Shown here piece after piece: positions 52,741 through 60,433 of a stretch of DNA of 64,000 bases. Source of the DNA: SHAN690 sp041391765. GTDB taxonomy: Bacteria; Bacteroidota; Bacteroidia; Flavobacteriales_G; Salibacteraceae. Under the pieces are notes generated by a model. That model saw only the letters and a list, made by a program, of their open reading frames with translations. It made no database searches and was not told the origin of the DNA. The translations under genes were made by a program, and so were the position numbers. The DNA lies in contig JAWKNJ010000030.1 of the NCBI GenBank assembly GCA_041391765.1, positions 4,609-68,608 of the forward strand, given 5' to 3'. The stretch's first letter is position 1. Each line of letters starts with the position of its first letter.

Positions 52741-53117
52741 TTGGCCATGTTCAATTTGCGTCCTTCGGGTCGAAAATACCAAGACACAACCATCATTACT
52801 AAAAGAATTGAAGGTGCCACGAATTCTGCTGCGCCATCTCCCATGACAACGTAGGATGCAATGGCTCCAGACATGGCAAAGAAGAAACCTGCATAGGCCC
52901 ATTCCTTAATCAATGGGTAGCCCGGAATTAGAATAGCAATCACGCCCAATAACTTCCATGCTCCCAGTATCATGGAGAAGTGGGTAGGGTAACCCAAGTG
53001 ATCCATAATTTCAACAAAGCCTCCTATGGTGAGGAGTTGCTGTATTCCGCTCGCTACCATGGCCGATGCCAACCATATTGTGGCAACCCAATAGATGATC
53101 TTGTCTCGCTTTTTCAT
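52737..53117 (-). CDS. DoxX-like family membrane protein
   Basis: 126 residues, four TM helices: IYWVATIWLASAMVASGIQQLL, LGYPTHFSMILGAWKLLGVIAILIPGYPLIKEWAYAGFFFAMSGAIASY. DoxX-like proteins are common in ArsR-SRPBCC operons, and their activity is not known. It is six bases downstream of the SRPBCC gene. Confidence 0.9.
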   Translation of the reverse strand: MKKRDKIIYWVATIWLASAMVASGIQQLLTIGGFVEIMDHLGYPTHFSMILGAWKLLGVIAILIPGYPLIKEWAYAGFFFAMSGAIASYVVMGDGAAEFVAPSILLVMMVVSWYFRPEGRKLNMAK

Positions 53118-53123
53118 GTTGAT

Positions 53124-53588
53124 TTAGTTTGATGATTTGATGAATTCCTCCAGTCGATTGTGTGCCATGTTGAGTCCCTGTGCGAAGGGCAACTTCAACA
53201 TTTGGTCACGATGTTCCAAGGTCTTATAAATGATGTGCATGCTCAGCTTACTGGTGCTCTCCAAGGTAGCGGAGAACTCCAAAAACTCCAATTGAACAGG
53301 GAAGGGGCTGCCCTCCATTTCAAACGTTCTGGTTATTTTCTCATTTGTTACAAACTCGTGTATCGTTCCGTTGAATCCGTGCTCATTTCCCATCGGATCG
53401 GTAGTGATGAAATGCCAGCTCCCATGGGCTTTGTTTTCAAGTTTCACAACCTTGGTACTCATCCAATGTTCAACGATTTGCGGATCGATATAGGCCTTGA
53501 ACAGAGATTGAACCGGGATGTCAAAGTCTCTCGTAATCACAATTTCTTGTTTTCCCTCGGGTGCCTGCAGTTGTGTTTTCAGCGCCAT
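53124..53588 (-). CDS. SRPBCC (AHSA1/START-like) protein
   Basis: 154 residues: EIVITRDFDIPVQSLFKAYIDPQIVEHWMSTKV, then GSWHFITTDPMGNEHGFNGTIHEFV and a C-terminal HRDQMLKLPFAQGLNMAHNRLEEFI. The helix-grip fold binds hydrophobic ligands. These proteins nearly always follow an ArsR regulator, as here (four bases apart). Ligand unknown. Confidence 0.92.
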   Translation of the reverse strand: MALKTQLQAPEGKQEIVITRDFDIPVQSLFKAYIDPQIVEHWMSTKVVKLENKAHGSWHFITTDPMGNEHGFNGTIHEFVTNEKITRTFEMEGSPFPVQLEFLEFSATLESTSKLSMHIIYKTLEHRDQMLKLPFAQGLNMAHNRLEEFIKSSN

Positions 53589-53592
53589 TGCC

Positions 53593-53910
53593 TCAGCCTT
53601 GTTTTGATTTCATGATGTCCTCCAATCGGTTAAATCGATCGTCCCACAGCTTGCGGAATGGTTCAACAAAGTCTGCAATCTCTTTCATTTTAATGGGATT
53701 AAGGGAGTAGTATATCGCTCTTCCATGTTGCTCTTGATCCAATAACTCACACTCCGTAAGTATTTGAATGTGCTTGGAAATGGTCTGCCGAGAAGAATTG
53801 AATTCTTCGGCAATAGCACCGGGCGTCATTGCATTCAATGCGACTAAGGCTAGGATCGCCCTGCGTGTAGGATCGGCAATGGCTTGAAATACATCTCTCC
53901 TGATTTCCAT
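53593..53910 (-). CDS. ArsR family transcriptional regulator
   Basis: 105 residues with the ArsR winged helix: DVFQAIADPTRRAILALVALNAMTPGAIAEEFNSSRQTISKHIQILTECELLDQEQHGRAIYYSLNP. No metal-binding Cys cluster is seen, so it belongs to the non-metal (SdpR-like) branch often paired with SRPBCC and DoxX proteins. It should repress its own five-gene operon through the operators at 53914-53959. Confidence 0.93.
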   Translation of the reverse strand: MEIRRDVFQAIADPTRRAILALVALNAMTPGAIAEEFNSSRQTISKHIQILTECELLDQEQHGRAIYYSLNPIKMKEIADFVEPFRKLWDDRFNRLEDIMKSKQG

Positions 53911-53913
53911 AAC

Positions 53914-53959
53914 TTGCAGTTATTTGACTGCAAATATATACGCAGTCAAATAACTGCAA
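53914..53959. promoter_or_regulatory. Double operator, 18-bp inverted repeat, ArsR operon
   Basis: Two 18-base arms (53914-53931 and 53942-53959) are perfect reverse complements, separated by 10 bp of A/T-rich DNA. Each arm is itself a dyad: GCAGT-N6-ACTGC, extended to TTGCAGT-N6-ACTGCAA in the first. Two dimers could bind side by side, just four bases upstream of the arsR ATG. Confidence 0.8.
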
Positions 53960-53978
53960 AAGAATTTCTTAGAATACT

Positions 53979-54581
53979 TCAGAGGGTTACAGCTTTCAGC
54001 TGCTTGTCATGGAATTTGCCTAGTGCTGCTATGGCTACGATTGCTCCCACCGTGGCAAATAGCATGTCGGCCTGCGTGTCCCATGCATAACCCTGTGTTC
54101 CAAGAAATGCCTCGGCTGACTCACCGGTTAGCTCCGCCACCATCCATTCCAAAAACTCGTACATCGCGCTGATCGACAGGCACAGGGCCACGATCATCAC
54201 ATTGAGCCAAGCCTTGCCGGAAACCACTTTCTTGCGGACTAACACCTCGCGGGTAATCATTGCAGGCACGAAACCCTGCGCGAAGTGACCCACCTTGTCA
54301 TAGTTGTTCCGTTCCCAACCCATCACCTCGCTTAGCCAATCAAAGAGTGGCACTTCTGCATAGGTGTAATGCCCGCCCACCATCAAAATGCAACAGTGTA
54401 TGGTGACGAGTACATAAACCAAGGGTGTGAACTCAAATCGAGATCGGGTTGCCCACAGCACTGCAAGTGCTATGATGGCGGGAAACACTTCCAGCGCCCA
54501 GGTGAAATAGTCCTTGGGCGAAATGGCTGACCAGATCAATACCAGGGCATATACAACCAATAGAATCCGCTCCAATCGCAT
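53979..54581 (-). CDS. DUF2238 (YjdF-like) membrane protein
   Basis: About 200 residues, six TM helices, with the DUF2238 segments GGHYTYAEVPLFDWL, NNYDKVGHFAQGFVPAMITREVLVRKKV and SISAMYEFLEWMVAELTGE----FLGTQGYAWDTQADMLFATVGAI. Function unknown. ATG at 54581 (MRLERILLVVY); the earlier start at 54638 overlaps the DUF2200 gene. It follows that gene by ten bases. Confidence 0.88.
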   Translation of the reverse strand: MRLERILLVVYALVLIWSAISPKDYFTWALEVFPAIIALAVLWATRSRFEFTPLVYVLVTIHCCILMVGGHYTYAEVPLFDWLSEVMGWERNNYDKVGHFAQGFVPAMITREVLVRKKVVSGKAWLNVMIVALCLSISAMYEFLEWMVAELTGESAEAFLGTQGYAWDTQADMLFATVGAIVAIAALGKFHDKQLKAVTL

Positions 54582-54591
54582 CGCCAATGCT

Positions 54592-54942
54592 TTATGCTCT
54601 AAGGATTTTCTCCATCGCCTTGCCCTTGGCCAACTCATCGATGAGCTTGTCCAGGTATCGAATCTTTTGCATCAAGGGATCTTCCACTTCTTCCACGCGC
54701 ACACCACAAACCACACCCGTTATTTTCGAAACATTGGGATTCAGTTGCGGAGCCTGACCAAAGAAGGCCTCAAAATCTGTTTTATCGTGGATAACCGTTT
54801 CGAGTGCCTTTTGATCATATCCGGTGAGCCACCGTACGATCGTGTCCACTTCTTCCTTTGTTCGGCCTTTGCGCTCCGCCTTGTTCACGTATGCAGGATA
54901 TACACTGGCAAAGGGCATGGTGAAAATTCGGTGCTTCTCCAT
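54592..54942 (-). CDS. DUF2200 family protein
   Basis: 116 residues, near-full match to the DUF2200 pattern: HRIFTMPFASVYPAYVNKAERKGRTKEEVDTIVRWLTGYD, LNPNVSKITGVVCGVRVEEVEDPLMQKIRYLDKLIDELAKG. Cytosolic and small, role unknown. Its ATG overlaps the CDF gene stop, and it precedes the DUF2238 gene, so the three form an operon. Confidence 0.9.
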   Translation of the reverse strand: MEKHRIFTMPFASVYPAYVNKAERKGRTKEEVDTIVRWLTGYDQKALETVIHDKTDFEAFFGQAPQLNPNVSKITGVVCGVRVEEVEDPLMQKIRYLDKLIDELAKGKAMEKILRA

Positions 54943-55826
54943 TACGCTGTTTTTTCCATGGGTTCAATATGAATCAACACGTGTCCCAAATTAGGGATCG
55001 TACTTCTTAAGTGGTCCTTGAGTTCATGACTAATCGCGTGCCCTTCTTTCACTGGAATATTCGCGTCTACCATCGCGTGCAAATCAACATGAAACTTAAT
55101 GCCCGACTTGCGAATGAAGCACTTTTCTGTGCCTTCAATGCCATCCACTTCGTTTGCTCTCACTCTAATTTCAGCCACTAGCGCATCATACTGGTGTTCG
55201 TCCATGATCTCCCCCAAGGCAGGTCTGAAAATCAAGTAGCTGTTGTAAATAATAAAGCCAGAAGCGAGCAGTGCAGCCCAGTCATCGGCTGTTTCATAGC
55301 CTTCACCCATCACCACGGCTACGGATATCCCCAAAAACGCCATCACCGAAGTAATCGCATCGCTACGGTGATGCCAGGCTTCTGCGCGCAACGAGGTGCT
55401 CTTCGTTTCTCTGCTTTTCTTGGCAACAATTTGATACGAAACCTCTTTCCACAAAATGATACCACCCAAAACAATCAGTGTCCATGATGCCGGTGTTTTA
55501 TGCGGAGTTTGAATGTGCAAGATGCTTTCGTAAGCAATTACGGTGGCCGAGGTCACCAGGAACGCAACCACCACAAACGTCATCAGAGGCTCAATCTTAC
55601 CATGACCATAAGGATGGTTTTCATCCGCAGGCCGCTTAGCATAGGTCAACCCAAAAAGCACCAGAAGAGAAGCAAAAACATCGGTGGTTGACTCAATCGC
55701 ATCTGCCACTAAGGCATAGGAGTTTCCCAGAATGCCGGCCACTGCCTTGATCAGCGCCAGGCCAACATTTCCCGCCAGGCTGAAATAAGTGGTGCGTATC
55801 GCGCTTTGTTCCGTGTTGTTGGCCAA
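54942..55826 (-). CDS. Cation diffusion facilitator (CDF) family transporter
   Basis: 294 residues, six TM helices. Metal sites are visible in VADAIESTTDVFASLLV (TM2) and AEAWHHRSDAITSVMAFLGI (TM5), giving D/D-H/D. The C-terminal ferredoxin-like domain (HVDLHAMVDANIPVKEGHAISHELKDHL) is present. It exports Zn, Fe or Mn from the cytosol with protons. First gene of the small operon. Confidence 0.94.
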   Translation of the reverse strand: MANNTEQSAIRTTYFSLAGNVGLALIKAVAGILGNSYALVADAIESTTDVFASLLVLFGLTYAKRPADENHPYGHGKIEPLMTFVVVAFLVTSATVIAYESILHIQTPHKTPASWTLIVLGGIILWKEVSYQIVAKKSRETKSTSLRAEAWHHRSDAITSVMAFLGISVAVVMGEGYETADDWAALLASGFIIYNSYLIFRPALGEIMDEHQYDALVAEIRVRANEVDGIEGTEKCFIRKSGIKFHVDLHAMVDANIPVKEGHAISHELKDHLRSTIPNLGHVLIHIEPMEKTA

Positions 55827-55880
55827 GGGTTAAGGTCAGTTATAGTCGGGCTAAAACTAAGGCTTTGAATATTTTCCTGA

Positions 55881-56228
55881 TTAATCCTTCTTCGTCTGCA
55901 CCCTGTGCTTTTCTACGTAGTCAATCTTTCCATCCTCATACATCGTAGTCTTTGTTTTACGAATCACGGTGTTGTTCGCACCAGTGATGGCTCGAGTAAT
56001 TATCTTCTGTGTTTTCTTTCCGTCCGGCTTTGAGTATACGGTGACCAATCCAACAGCCATGCGCGGCCATACGTATCGGTAGCTCACGTATCGGAATTCA
56101 CTTTCGTGCATTACCACTTCATCCGCACAGTTCTTCGTTCGATCTTCATTGCTGAAGCGCACCAACGGCCGCATGTAGCAGGAGCTTAACAACAAGGAAC
56201 ATAGTGTAGTCAAGGAGATGTTCTTGAT
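55881..56228 (-). CDS. Putative lipoprotein, unknown function
   Basis: About 115 residues with a lipobox signal (LTTLCSLLLSSCYMRPLV). The rest is basic and strand-rich (YRYVWPRMAVGLVTVYSKPDGKKTQKIITRAITGANNTVIRKTKTTMYEDGKIDYVEKHRV). No family recognised. It lies at the left edge of the cassette-like region; a piece of the shared arm (AGCATAGCC) lies just upstream of it near 56243, but no full element. Confidence 0.55.
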   Translation of the reverse strand: MKNISLTTLCSLLLSSCYMRPLVRFSNEDRTKNCADEVVMHESEFRYVSYRYVWPRMAVGLVTVYSKPDGKKTQKIITRAITGANNTVIRKTKTTMYEDGKIDYVEKHRVQTKKD

Positions 56229-56268
56229 CATTGATTCGTGGTTGAGTAGCATAGCCTTTTGGGTGAAG

Positions 56269-56739
56269 TTACTTTAATTCCTTTACCATTATCGCGGTAG
56301 GATGGTCCTTATAGTCGATTCGCTCAATCGTTTTCCAGCCGCATCGAGTGTATAGTGACCCAGCCGTGAATGTATATAGGTAGATGGTATCAAATTGCAG
56401 GGCTTTGGCTTTTAGTTCTATTGCCTCCAGAAGTGATTGACCTATACCCTTATGTCGATGCCCGTTATCCGTGTAGAGAAGCGCCACCCAAGGCCCTAAT
56501 GTTTTGAACTTCGGATGTGTATTCAATAAGTTAACCTCATGACATAGGCCGCCTGTGCCTACCATCTCACCATTGCGGTATGCAACCAACTGAACTAAGG
56601 TATTTTCACTCGGTTGATTCCTCAGTCGTCCAATCGTTTTCTCCGTGGGAGTGTCCCACTCGCTCAAATACCAAGTGGCAATTCTCTCGATCGCGCTGTG
56701 ATCAGAACCATTCAGGGGACGCACATCTATTTCTGACAT
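56269..56739 (-). CDS. GNAT family N-acetyltransferase
   Basis: 156 residues. The acetyl-CoA site is in LYTDNGHRHKGIGQSLLEAIELKAKALQ, and a late YTRCGWKTIERIDYKDHPTAIMVKEL fits the fold. GNATs are among the most common integron cassette genes. ATG 56739 is used; an ATG at 56748 lies within the attC-like arm. Substrate unknown. Confidence 0.9.
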   Translation of the reverse strand: MSEIDVRPLNGSDHSAIERIATWYLSEWDTPTEKTIGRLRNQPSENTLVQLVAYRNGEMVGTGGLCHEVNLLNTHPKFKTLGPWVALLYTDNGHRHKGIGQSLLEAIELKAKALQFDTIYLYTFTAGSLYTRCGWKTIERIDYKDHPTAIMVKELK

Positions 56740-56744
56740 CAGAT

Positions 56745-56774
56745 GCATGCTTTCATAGCCTATACTGGCATTCG
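56745..56774 (-). repeat. attC-like half element
   Basis: GCATGCTTTCATAGCC (56745-56760) is the right arm of the family, followed by TATACTGGCATTCG. The left arm is not seen, so the element looks truncated between the GNAT and VanW genes. Confidence 0.45.
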
Positions 56775-56778
56775 TTTT

Positions 56779-57591
56779 TTATTTCTTTTCTTCTAAAAAT
56801 GGGTTGTACATCGTGAGGGCGTGATTTTCGACCAGTAACGTCTTGGTCTCGGTGCCGTTCTCGTCTGTTTCCACTTTGATTATTTGGTTGTGTCGTGAAT
56901 ATCCACCCCACATTTGTTGTTTCATGAGGTGGTTTTCCTCCTCGATTCTATACTTAGAAGTCAACTTGTTGGATGAAAATAGTTCACCATGTAAATAGTC
57001 ATGGTCTAACCAAAGGTGAATTTGGAACTCGGTGTCAGTTTCGTTTTTGACTTGTAAGTCAATGTAGTTGTAAGAAAGAGTAGCGCCTGCGCCAAACGGT
57101 ACAGTCCTGTTCACATCGGGGAATACATCAAATCCGTGACGATGTCTTTCTGTAATTGAAATAGGGGAGTGTGCAAAGATCCAAAACAGCAAATTACCCA
57201 ATTGACATAAACCACCCCCAGTTCCTTTGTCCACGTTACCTTGATTAAGAACTAAACCGTCCAGGTATCCTTTGGATTTTGTTGGTCTGCCGACTTGTTT
57301 CCAAAGCGAAAATGTCTCTCCGGGTTTGATGACAGTCAAATTGAGCCTGTCAACCGCCAATTTTAGGTTAGTTCTCTTGTTCTCTTGTAGGTACATGTCC
57401 ACGTCCTTTAAAGGTCTTAGGATCATGGATTGATGTTTTATTACGGAATGTCCGTTGATCGGATCAATTACTTGTCGAGCCCATTTTTGTTTTCCAAACA
57501 GCCAGTCCATTTTCCGTTTTAGGATAAAGTATTCTTTACCTAAAGTTTGTCTCAGCGGACTACGGATTATTGGTTTCTGGATGTTTGTCAT
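56779..57591 (-). CDS. VanW family protein
   Basis: 270 residues with the VanW domain: NLKLAVDRLNLTVIKPGETFSLWKQVGRPTKSKGYLDGLVL, GTGGGLCQLGNLLFWIFAHSPISITERHRHGFDVFPD and FGAGATLSYNYIDLQVKNET. VanW occurs in some vancomycin resistance clusters, but its function is not established. No signal peptide is visible. It lies between two attC-like elements. Confidence 0.92.
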   Translation of the reverse strand: MTNIQKPIIRSPLRQTLGKEYFILKRKMDWLFGKQKWARQVIDPINGHSVIKHQSMILRPLKDVDMYLQENKRTNLKLAVDRLNLTVIKPGETFSLWKQVGRPTKSKGYLDGLVLNQGNVDKGTGGGLCQLGNLLFWIFAHSPISITERHRHGFDVFPDVNRTVPFGAGATLSYNYIDLQVKNETDTEFQIHLWLDHDYLHGELFSSNKLTSKYRIEEENHLMKQQMWGGYSRHNQIIKVETDENGTETKTLLVENHALTMYNPFLEEKK

Positions 57592-57601
57592 TTTATGTGA
57601 A

Positions 57602-57653
57602 TACCAACGCTCTGGCTCTAAAGCATGCTGCGCAGCGGTGGGGTTGTCAGCCT
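57602..57653 (-). repeat. attC-like element
   Basis: Plus strand: TACCAAC core, GGCTCTAAAGCATGC arm (a variant of the family arm), a GCTGCGCAGC palindrome and GTTGTCAGCC. It separates VanW from the DUF1287 gene. It is shorter and more degenerate than the elements at 61934 and 62623. Confidence 0.5.
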
Positions 57654-57657
57654 CAAT

Positions 57658-58242
57658 TTATTCTTTCTCAAATCTATAATGCCCAATGATCTTGTAGTTA
57701 AACAACATGTCTTCTTCAACCTGGCCTGCACCAATGTTATGGATGACCGTATGCCTTTGTCCGGCATTCGACTTTCTGCTGGACACGATTCCAATATGGG
57801 TTATCCCACCGCCCAGATTCCAGCAAACAATGTCGCCCGGTTGGTAGTCAATTGGGTCTTGTGTGATTTCTTTTACGGTTCCATGTTGTGTGAAAAACGT
57901 CATTAAGTTAGGCACGCGTCTATGGTCGATGTTTTTGTCCGGCCCAGTCAGTCCCCAGTTTTTCGGGTATTTGTCAAAGTTGGCTTTCATGTCCTCGTGG
58001 ACTTCTTTCTGAAGGTCGATGCCCAGCTTTCTGTAGGCCCGGATGACAACGTCTGTGCAGACTCCCTTATCGGCTGGTACGTCACCGTTTGGGTAGTCGA
58101 TTTGGAAATATGCAGGGTCATATTTCACGTTCTGTCGTGTCAATGCATGGGCGGAGTCAGCCAGATGGTTGTAAAAACTTGTCTGCCCAACAACTGAACT
58201 GATTGTCATTGATAACAGGAGTGTTTTTATTAGCGCTTTCAT
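57658..58242 (-). CDS. DUF1287 family secreted protein
   Basis: 194 residues: a signal peptide (MKALIKTLLLSMTISSVVGQ) and the DUF1287 pattern YDPAYFQIDYPNGDVPADKGVCTDVVIRAYRKLGIDLQKEVHEDM, then YQPGDIVCWNLGGGITHIGIVSSRK and IGHYRF. The Cys-His arrangement (GVCTDV, HIGIV) suggests an NlpC/P60-like hydrolase fold that may act on peptidoglycan in the periplasm. Complete; in a cassette position. Confidence 0.92.
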   Translation of the reverse strand: MKALIKTLLLSMTISSVVGQTSFYNHLADSAHALTRQNVKYDPAYFQIDYPNGDVPADKGVCTDVVIRAYRKLGIDLQKEVHEDMKANFDKYPKNWGLTGPDKNIDHRRVPNLMTFFTQHGTVKEITQDPIDYQPGDIVCWNLGGGITHIGIVSSRKSNAGQRHTVIHNIGAGQVEEDMLFNYKIIGHYRFEKE

Positions 58243-58253
58243 GTCTGTTTGTT

Positions 58254-58297
58254 TGCGGCCTTAGCTATGGGGCATGCTTTCATAGGATTTGTTAGGC
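58254..58297 (-). repeat. attC-like element with consensus GCCTAAC core
   Basis: On the minus strand it begins GCCTAAC (exact RYYYAAC; plus strand GTTAGGC at 58291-58297), followed by an arm CCTATGAAAGCATGC and CATAGC. The far core is lost. Compact, about 44 bp. Confidence 0.5.
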
Positions 58298-58298
58298 G

Positions 58299-58748
58299 TT
58301 AGTTTTTTTTTTCAGCGTATGCGGGAATCTTCCCTTCATTTATCCATTTCTCCACATCCGTTTTATGTCCCTCAAAGTCTCCAAAGCAGAGAGCATCCAG
58401 TATTTCCTCTCTGCTCATCTCAGGATTATCAAATGCCTTTCTCAACTCGTCAATTGATCGGTCAACGAATTTTTCAAATCTTTCAGGTGCCCATATGTAT
58501 TCTTTTTCATACCAATTCGGTGTTGATTGATCAATTTGGAACTCTTTTGGAAGTTCGCCATGTATGGATGATCGTACTGCAGTTCCCTCAAAATTTGATG
58601 GTATCAGCCGATTATCGAATACTAATGGATGACTTATTGCAATAACTGAAGTGTTCCGACTATAGTCCATGCTTGCCATACCAACTATCTCAAGTCCTAC
58701 CTTCTTTAAGTGTCCATATCGGCTCTTGAATCTTGAAAGTACACTCAT
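58299..58748 (-). CDS. Cassette protein, unknown function
   Basis: 149 residues, soluble, no signal peptide or TM helix. It is acidic and aromatic-rich (NWYEKEYIWAPERFEKFVDRSIDELRKAFDNPEMSREEILDALCFGDFEGHKTDVEKWI). I recognise no family. It lies between two attC-like elements, which is why I accept it as a gene; codon use looks like coding. Confidence 0.6.
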   Translation of the reverse strand: MSVLSRFKSRYGHLKKVGLEIVGMASMDYSRNTSVIAISHPLVFDNRLIPSNFEGTAVRSSIHGELPKEFQIDQSTPNWYEKEYIWAPERFEKFVDRSIDELRKAFDNPEMSREEILDALCFGDFEGHKTDVEKWINEGKIPAYAEKKN

Positions 58749-58763
58749 GTTTTTTTAAATGAC

Positions 58764-58812
58764 GCCCAACGGTTTGGCTATGAAGCGACATGTTTTACAG
58801 CCTTCGTTGGCT
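58764..58812 (-). repeat. attC-like element with GTTGGGC core
   Basis: On the minus strand it runs from AGCCAAC (58812-58806) to GTTGGGC (58770-58764, exact GTTRRRY). Arms GGCTATGAAGCGACAT and ATGTTTTACAGCC pair imperfectly. The first core overlaps the stop codon of the upstream cassette gene, as is common for tightly packed cassettes. Confidence 0.6.
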
Positions 58813-59656
58813 ACTGTTTTTTAATCATTTTGTAATGCAAATTCAAGAATCGAATGCCATAGAAATTCAGACTATGGTCTGCTCTGAGCATGTTCTCATC
58901 ATCTTCATAAACTCGAATCCATTCGTGCATTGAACGAACAAATCGGGCCCAATATTTCCCCTTCCCATTGGTTAAGGTAAAGTAAAAGCCGTTGTCCCCA
59001 AATTTTCTTCCATCGGAACTCAAGGTCAATGAACCATCACGATTAATCTGTTTTGTCATGATAACCGAAGCATTCCCATTGGGTAGAGGAAATACTACTT
59101 TCAGAAGGGGGGAAGAATAATTTGGATTCTCACAAGTGGTGTAAACTCCAGAGTAGATTACATCATTTGTGCTTTTGATAATCCTATACCAAATTGTCCA
59201 TTTGGTCTTGTTTGAATCGTTGGCTTTCAATTTTATTATTTCACTCTTCAAGCCTTTTGCAGTATCAATTGAGTTTAGGGGCAAATTGAGTTGCTGCAAA
59301 CGCTTACTAAATACAATTGACAGAAGCAGTCCAAAAGGTTTGAATATGCCTTTCCACTCAGACCAAACTTCAAAATCATAGTTTGAAGTGTTTTCGTAAA
59401 AGTCGATAACCTTTTTGTTTAGAATTTCCTTGTCAGAGTTCGTAATTCCAATTTGTTCAATATTCTCAAGTAGTCCGGAATTCGGTAAGTTTCTTTGGAT
59501 GTCAAGGTTTTCTTTTTCGGCCAGATCATAAATGAATTTATCCTTGATTATATCTTGGTTTCCAATTGGTCCAATTAACCATTCATAATTCCTTGGGTCG
59601 ATTCTTCTACCAGTTATTTTGACCCAAACTTGTGTAATATGATCTTGGAGTGCCAT
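58811..59656 (-). CDS. Cassette protein, unknown function
   Basis: 281 residues, soluble, no signal peptide. The N-terminal half is helical (NYEWLIGPIGNQDIIKDKFIYDLAEKENLDI), and the C-terminal half is beta-rich (GVYTTCENPNYSSPLLKVVFPLPNGNASVIMTKQINRDGSLTLSSDG, KYWARFVRSMHEWIRVYEDDE). No family recognised. ATG at 59656; a TTG at 59668 is possible. Upstream lies only a short remnant (TAGCCATTGTTGGTAT) of the repeat family. Confidence 0.6.
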   Translation of the reverse strand: MALQDHITQVWVKITGRRIDPRNYEWLIGPIGNQDIIKDKFIYDLAEKENLDIQRNLPNSGLLENIEQIGITNSDKEILNKKVIDFYENTSNYDFEVWSEWKGIFKPFGLLLSIVFSKRLQQLNLPLNSIDTAKGLKSEIIKLKANDSNKTKWTIWYRIIKSTNDVIYSGVYTTCENPNYSSPLLKVVFPLPNGNASVIMTKQINRDGSLTLSSDGRKFGDNGFYFTLTNGKGKYWARFVRSMHEWIRVYEDDENMLRADHSLNFYGIRFLNLHYKMIKKQ

Positions 59657-59695
59657 TGTTTGTTTCAAATGGTAGCCATTGTTGGTATCAGGGAT

Positions 59696-60088
59696 TTAAT
59701 TTATTCTTCGATCCGAAAATCGATTAATTATTCTCGTACCGCTGTAAGTGTTATATGACGAGGTAAAAACAATTTTGGAGTTTCGATAAACTGCAATGTT
59801 TCCGTTTCCAGGTTCTTTGTGAATGGAATCTCCAACTTGACAATTTTCATAAAGTCCGTTCCAATACCCAGCTCCAAATAATTCCGTTGTTTCATCAATT
59901 TCAATTTCTAGCCGTTGATACGCATGGTTCTGGTCGAGATATTTTTCTTGGACTATTCCTGAGAAGGACTGCTTATAAACATACTCAGTCAAGTAGTCTT
60001 GAGCAGAAATAATTTTGAAGAAAACACCAAGTCCAATAAGGATGAATAGTAGAGGAACCACTAGTATTAAGACTTCTGATTTCTTCAT
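59696..60088 (-). CDS. Cassette protein with one TM helix, unknown function
   Basis: 130 residues. An N-terminal TM helix (VLILVVPLLFILIGLGVFFKI) anchors a small beta-rich domain (FSGIVQEKYLDQNHAYQRLEIEIDETTELFGAGYWNGLYENCQVGDSIHKEPGNGNIAVYRN) outside or in the cytosol. No family recognised. It precedes a well-formed attC-like element. Confidence 0.6.
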   Translation of the reverse strand: MKKSEVLILVVPLLFILIGLGVFFKIISAQDYLTEYVYKQSFSGIVQEKYLDQNHAYQRLEIEIDETTELFGAGYWNGLYENCQVGDSIHKEPGNGNIAVYRNSKIVFTSSYNTYSGTRIINRFSDRRIN

Positions 60089-60098
60089 TTTACATTGA

Positions 60099-60239
60099 TG
60101 CCAACGGCTCTGGCTATGAAACGTTGCGGCTTTTAAGACGCTTCGTTTCAGGTGAAAAAGGAAAGTTATTTGAAGTACTGCGCATGAATGTTACTGTTTA
60201 ACGGAGCTATGTTTTCATAGCCTTCCTAAGCTTGTATTC
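60099..60239 (-). repeat. attC-like element beside the IS110 element
   Basis: Plus strand: TGCCAAC (60099-60105), arm GGCTATGAAAC (60112-60122), about 90 bp of loop, arm GTTTTCATAGCC (60211-60222), then a degenerate core. The arms match over 11 bp. The outer core is replaced by CTAAGCTTGTATTCG before the IS sequence, while an AGCCAAC-type core (minus strand) survives on the other side of the transposase at about 61425-61455. Confidence 0.6.
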
Positions 60240-60249
60240 GTTTCATTTA

Positions 60250-60433
60250 TTAGTCAAAACAGAAAGAACAAAAGAGCGGAATAAGTTCAACTTAGCCTTA
60301 GAGCCGTGAGCTCGTCAACAATGCAGGACACCGCTCTTTTACTGTTAAACTACGATCAGTTCATTAGGCCTTTTAGAGCCTGTTTCCAGGATGATGTAAT
60401 GCAACAGTGAGTTCTTTCCAAAACAAGTTTAAT
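60250..60433 (+). ncRNA. Candidate bridge RNA / structured left end of the IS110 element
   Basis: The noncoding left end has a perfect 10-bp inverted repeat AAAAGAGCGG / CCGCTCTTTT (60270-60279 and 60331-60340), enclosing a 51-nt loop with smaller stems, and a second hairpin AGGC-CTTTTAGA-GCCT (60366-60381). IS110-group elements encode a bridge RNA in this region that pairs with target and donor DNA. The assignment follows from position and structure; transcription is not shown. Confidence 0.5.

Noticed and set aside
52741..52902. 54-codon upstream extension of the YdeI gene
   Set aside because: The extension reads through the DoxX gene in another frame and gives an implausible Cys/Arg-rich peptide; the ATGA overlap at 52737-52740 marks the real start.
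53160..53615. A 151-codon open frame on the plus strand opposite the SRPBCC gene
   Set aside because: Lies wholly opposite a clear SRPBCC coding sequence and shows no domain signature.
56269..56748. The ATG at 56748 as start of the GNAT gene
   Set aside because: It would make the attC-like arm part of the protein; ATG 56739 gives the usual short GNAT start.
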